A DNA stretch of 16,002 bases. It comes from Ruminococcaceae bacterium UBA7135 (GTDB taxonomy: Bacteria; Bacillota; Clostridia; Oscillospirales; Ruminococcaceae). Within the stretch, counting starts at the first letter, position 1. Every line of letters begins with the position of its first letter. The position numbers were made by a program, and so were the translations under genes. Positions 13,047 through 16,002 of the stretch are shown piece after piece. The stretch is from assembly GCA_002492075.1 (NCBI GenBank), contig DKXD01000011.1, positions 582-16,583 of the forward strand, written 5' to 3'. Below the pieces are notes generated by a model. The model ran no database searches. It was not told the DNA's origin and was given only the letters and a program-made list of their open reading frames with translations.

Positions 13047-14990
13047 TCCCGAACATTTTACTATCCTCATGATATCCTCGGCGTAATCGGGCACAAGCTC
13101 GCCGCACTCGATCACCACATCGCCCAAAGCCGAAAGCGCCTCGGTGTTGATCTCCTCAAAAACCGTTTCGGGCAGCAGACCGCGCTCCTTGCAAAACACC
13201 CGCACATTGTCTTCCGTCAACGCCTTAAGAGTTTGAATTTGTATTGGCGTAAGGTCGTTGGCAAACTTCTGCCAATCAACGTCCAGCTGCTCGAACGCGG
13301 GGTTGCCCGTGTTTAGGGGGAACTCCTCGTCCTCTTGCGCGGAAAGCTCCTCCTTGCACTCGTCGATGACCGCCGAAAACTCGTCGTCTTCTATACAGGC
13401 AGCACTGTCCTCCGCAAAATCGCGGATATCAAGCGGCTCGGGCGGCTCGATCTCGTCCTGCTCGCCGACTATCAACTTGCGGGAGATCTCCTCGGAATTT
13501 CGGCGTATTTCCTCCAGCTTTGAAACGTCAATCTTCACTTTCGGTGCGGTATAGACGATGTGCTCGTCCTCTTCAAGCGTTTTTTTGCGCTTTTCGGGCG
13601 CTTTTATACCGTTCTTTGCGCAATACTCGTCCACAGCCTTGGGAATGACCTTCAAAAATTCGGGGCGAGAAATCGCTTCCGTTATCTTTACGCGGTTTAC
13701 AAAGTCGCGCGAAAGCATTTGAAGCTTCGGTACTATTTTGCGCTTGAAGCCCGTTTTTACGCGCAGCTCCGCTTCCACGCTTTTCAAAAGATAACCGATA
13801 AACCCCCGCGACGGCGAAAAGCAGAACATCTCCAAAGCAGGTTCTCCGCGCTTTATGCAATAACGCTCCGCCGCACTTATCCGCACGGGGCGGAAGCCGT
13901 CGGTCGTATCCAGATTGACTATCGCGTCCTTAAACGGCGACCATGTGTAGTCCTTTTTCAGCTTGCCGCAAACAAGATCCGAAAGCTCTATACCAAACGG
14001 CTCAAAGTAATCGTGCAGCGCGTACAGCGAAGCTTCGCAGCAGGCTTCGATAAGCGGCTGCGTTTTTTCATCGCAGAAAATGCTCGATTTGATATCATAC
14101 GCGGAATACTCCGCCAGAAACGTAAATTTTCCCGAATAATCACCGCGCTCAAATTCGGAAACGATCTCGGACAGGTCGCCGTCCTCTCCGGGCGCCTGCG
14201 CTATTTCGTGATACTTTTCGGTCACATCGTTGAACGCGTAAAAATCCTTTAGCCAGCGCGGCATAAGCTTGTTTAGGTACGGCGCGAAAGAACGGCAGCC
14301 CTCCCATGTCTCCAGCATCTTATCAAACGCGTCAACGGAACTTTCCGCGCCTATCTTATTCAGCAGCTCGTAGCAATAAAGCAGCACATAAGGCTTGTCC
14401 GTTTCGGGAAATTTCCCGCGGCGAGCGTCGGTGCGCCACGTAAAAAACGTTCTCAGCTGCGAATTGGACATTGCCGCATACAGCGGCTGCGGCAATGCGC
14501 AAAACGCCTTGCGGGTGAAATCGTCCTCCACGTCCGCCATAAACGCGCCCTGTTCCACCATTGTAAGCTCTACAGCACGTTTTACTATCCCCTGCCCGCG
14601 CACACATATCTCCAGCTCCCGCATTTGCCTTATCTTTTCAAGCATATACTCCTCGTGCTCAGTAAGCTTATCGGAATGGGATTCGGGCGGATAATGTATC
14701 TGACTGTTTAAAGGCGCGTCGGCGCGTCGGATAAGCTCCACGCCGTCGTTTTTGGAGCAGCGTTCAGGGATCTTTTCAGGTTTGTACGCGCCTTCGGCGG
14801 CGTTTTTCCGCGCGTCGCGAACACTTTTCTTCACCGACTTGCGAACGTCCTTGGGCGCAAACTGCGTTACATCATCGACTACGGTATCGACGACGTTGTC
14901 AACGGCGCGATTTACCAGATCGTTTATAGTCTTTTTGATCTCCTCAAACGATTTCCCGTTCGTTTGTATAAACTTCTTGAACTCGCCCAT
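13041..14990 (-). CDS. TerB_N / TerB_C domain protein
   Basis: A cytosolic protein of about 649 residues. Residues 1-60 are a charged amphipathic helix region with DNVVDTVVDDV and KSVKKSVRDARK. A TerB_N domain spans about 150-350; its signature is FFTWRTDARRGKF with a PETDKPYVLLYCYELLN helix (180-211). The C-terminal TerB_C domain (about 520-645) has DWQKFANDLTPIQIQTLKAL, a KERGLLPETVFEEINTEAL segment and a GDVVIE strand. TerB-type domains occur in tellurite-resistance and stress or defence modules that sense membrane-associated signals, but the biochemical role is unknown. An in-frame TTG at 15020 exists; ATG 14990 is preferred because GAGGTGA lies 5 nt upstream. It starts 83 bp after the Abi-family gene on the same strand, so the two are likely co-transcribed. 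No metal-binding or nuclease motif was found by eye. Confidence 0.85.
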   Translation of the reverse strand: MGEFKKFIQTNGKSFEEIKKTINDLVNRAVDNVVDTVVDDVTQFAPKDVRKSVKKSVRDARKNAAEGAYKPEKIPERCSKNDGVELIRRADAPLNSQIHYPPESHSDKLTEHEEYMLEKIRQMRELEICVRGQGIVKRAVELTMVEQGAFMADVEDDFTRKAFCALPQPLYAAMSNSQLRTFFTWRTDARRGKFPETDKPYVLLYCYELLNKIGAESSVDAFDKMLETWEGCRSFAPYLNKLMPRWLKDFYAFNDVTEKYHEIAQAPGEDGDLSEIVSEFERGDYSGKFTFLAEYSAYDIKSSIFCDEKTQPLIEACCEASLYALHDYFEPFGIELSDLVCGKLKKDYTWSPFKDAIVNLDTTDGFRPVRISAAERYCIKRGEPALEMFCFSPSRGFIGYLLKSVEAELRVKTGFKRKIVPKLQMLSRDFVNRVKITEAISRPEFLKVIPKAVDEYCAKNGIKAPEKRKKTLEEDEHIVYTAPKVKIDVSKLEEIRRNSEEISRKLIVGEQDEIEPPEPLDIRDFAEDSAACIEDDEFSAVIDECKEELSAQEDEEFPLNTGNPAFEQLDVDWQKFANDLTPIQIQTLKALTEDNVRVFCKERGLLPETVFEEINTEALSALGDVVIECGELVPDYAEDIMRIVKCSGI

Positions 14991-15073
14991 TCCGCTCACC
15001 TCATCCGTATACCGATACAATTTTGACTCTCTCTCCGACGGAGAAAAAAGATCGATAAAACTGAAATATTCCC

Positions 15074-15964
15074 CTAACTCTTTGCCGCTTCGGGTTCCGC
15101 GTCAACAAAAGCGATCTTCGTTTCCCAACCCTCGGGAAAGCCAAGGTCAGACAGCCGCGCGATCTCGGAATTTTTCTTAAGAAGTCTGGAGATCGGCTTT
15201 ACCACACGCTCGTTCCAATTCGATTTATCGCGGTAAATCTGCTTCATCACGATAATATAACCGAAAACGTTGTTTTCCAACTCCGGCTCGAACCCGCGCG
15301 GAGTTCGCGGAAGCACGGGGAAGTGATTGCCATAAAGGCGGCTGTAATGCGCACAGTAATTGCGCAGCTCGTTTAGGCAGAATATCCAGTTATCCATTTC
15401 CGACGGCGAACAGCCGAAAAAATCGTTCGCCAGTGACTTTTTATCGACGGTGTGCATTTCCTTGTAGAAAAATGCCAGCGTTCCGAAACTGAAAAGCTCC
15501 ATAACCACCCACAGCGGGAATTTTCCGTCATGCCGATTTTGGTAGTGCTTTACAAACTCGCGGTCGCTGTTGGATTCGATAAGGTGATTTATACGAACGA
15601 TGAAGTTTTGATGATTGTGCGAGCGGTCAAACGACGACGGATTTAAGTACCCCAAAGCGCCGTACTTCAGCGCGTGGTAGTTCGAGATCGCCGCCCTCAG
15701 CGTTATTTCCACTTCCTCCAAAGCGGCAAGGAGAATACTGCGCAGCTTGCGGTCCATTTCGTAGATATGAAGTATTTTTTCAAAGGTCGTGCCTTCCTCA
15801 TACTTATTCTTGCTTACCGAAAACGGTATAAAATAATTGGATAGCCGATAGTAGTTTATATATTTAAGCGTTTCGCGGGCAAGCCTTTCGTCACCGATAA
15901 CACAGCCGCGTTCCCTAAGCTTTTTTATTTGTTCGTCCGGTGTTGTTGGTATCTTGTCACTCAT
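15074..15964 (-). CDS. Abi family (Abi_2 / AbiD-AbiF type) HEPN protein
   Basis: A 296-residue Abi_2 family protein related to the lactococcal abortive-infection proteins AbiD and AbiF. The N-terminal family motif is INYYRLSNYFIPF (36-48). A helical core follows with YEMDRKLRSILLAALEEVEITLR (68-90) and a LGYLNP segment. FPLWVVMELFSFGTL (149-163) comes before the catalytic-type HEPN motif ELRNYCAHYSRLYG with Arg201 and His206 (Rx4H). This motif supports an RNase activity, as known for HEPN toxins. Some AbiF relatives are associated with a conserved structured RNA. The start ATG 15964 follows GGAG at 6 nt; a TTG at 15976 is in frame but overlaps the RBS. It is first in a probable two-gene unit with the TerB protein. 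Only 38 bases upstream of the start codon are in the window, so any RNA partner upstream is unseen. Confidence 0.9.
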   Translation of the reverse strand: MSDKIPTTPDEQIKKLRERGCVIGDERLARETLKYINYYRLSNYFIPFSVSKNKYEEGTTFEKILHIYEMDRKLRSILLAALEEVEITLRAAISNYHALKYGALGYLNPSSFDRSHNHQNFIVRINHLIESNSDREFVKHYQNRHDGKFPLWVVMELFSFGTLAFFYKEMHTVDKKSLANDFFGCSPSEMDNWIFCLNELRNYCAHYSRLYGNHFPVLPRTPRGFEPELENNVFGYIIVMKQIYRDKSNWNERVVKPISRLLKKNSEIARLSDLGFPEGWETKIAFVDAEPEAAKS

Positions 15965-15982
15965 TGTTTTCTCCAAACGTAA

Positions 15983-15988
15983 ATTATA
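15983..15988 (-). promoter_or_regulatory. Probable -10 element of the abi gene
   Basis: TATAAT on the minus strand lies 18 bases before the ATG. Transcription would start near 15976, leaving a very short leader that holds only the RBS. The -35 would be at or beyond the window end, so this cannot be confirmed. Confidence 0.4.
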
Positions 15989-16002
15989 GTTTAGCTTACA
16001 GC

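Noticed and set aside
15032..15044. TCTCC/GGAGA hairpin between the abi and TerB genes as a terminator
   Set aside because: On the minus strand the T run lies before the stem rather than after it, and the loop is only three bases. It gives no reason to split the two genes.

Overview
The window looks like a chromosomal segment of a spore-forming, low-to-medium GC Firmicute, most likely a gut or rumen Clostridia of the Oscillospiraceae/Ruminococcaceae type. The grounds are a spoIIR gene, the family profile (MutS2 with Smr, HPr with both His15 and Ser46, LysM/G5/M23 endopeptidase), AGGAGG-type ribosome binding sites and tight operons. No phage, tRNA, rRNA, CRISPR array or transposase gene is visible.

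Left part, all minus strand: a six-gene run from about 5509 down to the window edge encodes a Cof-type HAD phosphatase, RecO, a Vat/CatB-like hexapeptide acetyltransferase, an MmcQ/YjbR-fold protein, a small unknown protein and MutS2 (cut by the window start inside its Smr domain). Gaps are a few bases, and several Shine-Dalgarno sequences overlap the previous stop codon. Two of the six are DNA recombination/repair genes. A minus-strand terminator at 5556-5589 separates this run from an upstream minD-like plus mgsA operon, and spoIIR lies upstream of that.

Middle, plus strand: after a gap of about 420 bp comes a near-consensus promoter with a leader of about 200 nt that has several possible hairpins, a 16-bp palindrome and a 16-codon open frame, then ptsH (HPr). 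The ptsH 3' region holds a branched hairpin, a MITE-like element with near-perfect terminal inverted repeats flanked by TA, and a terminator. Then follow a membrane-anchored protein of unknown function, a LysM-G5-M23 cell-wall endopeptidase and a lipoprotein with three related internal units. The last two genes have strong sigma-A promoters, each associated with direct repeats matching or resembling the WalR box (TGTWAH-N5-TGTWAH). This suggests a small WalRK-type cell-envelope regulon.

Right end, minus strand: an Abi_2/AbiF-family HEPN protein lies 83 bp upstream of a TerB_N/TerB_C protein, plausibly one operon and a candidate defence or RNA-toxin module. Only 38 bases upstream of the abi start codon are inside the window, so any RNA partner upstream is not visible.

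All functional calls come from reading motifs and translated sequence by eye; no database search was run.
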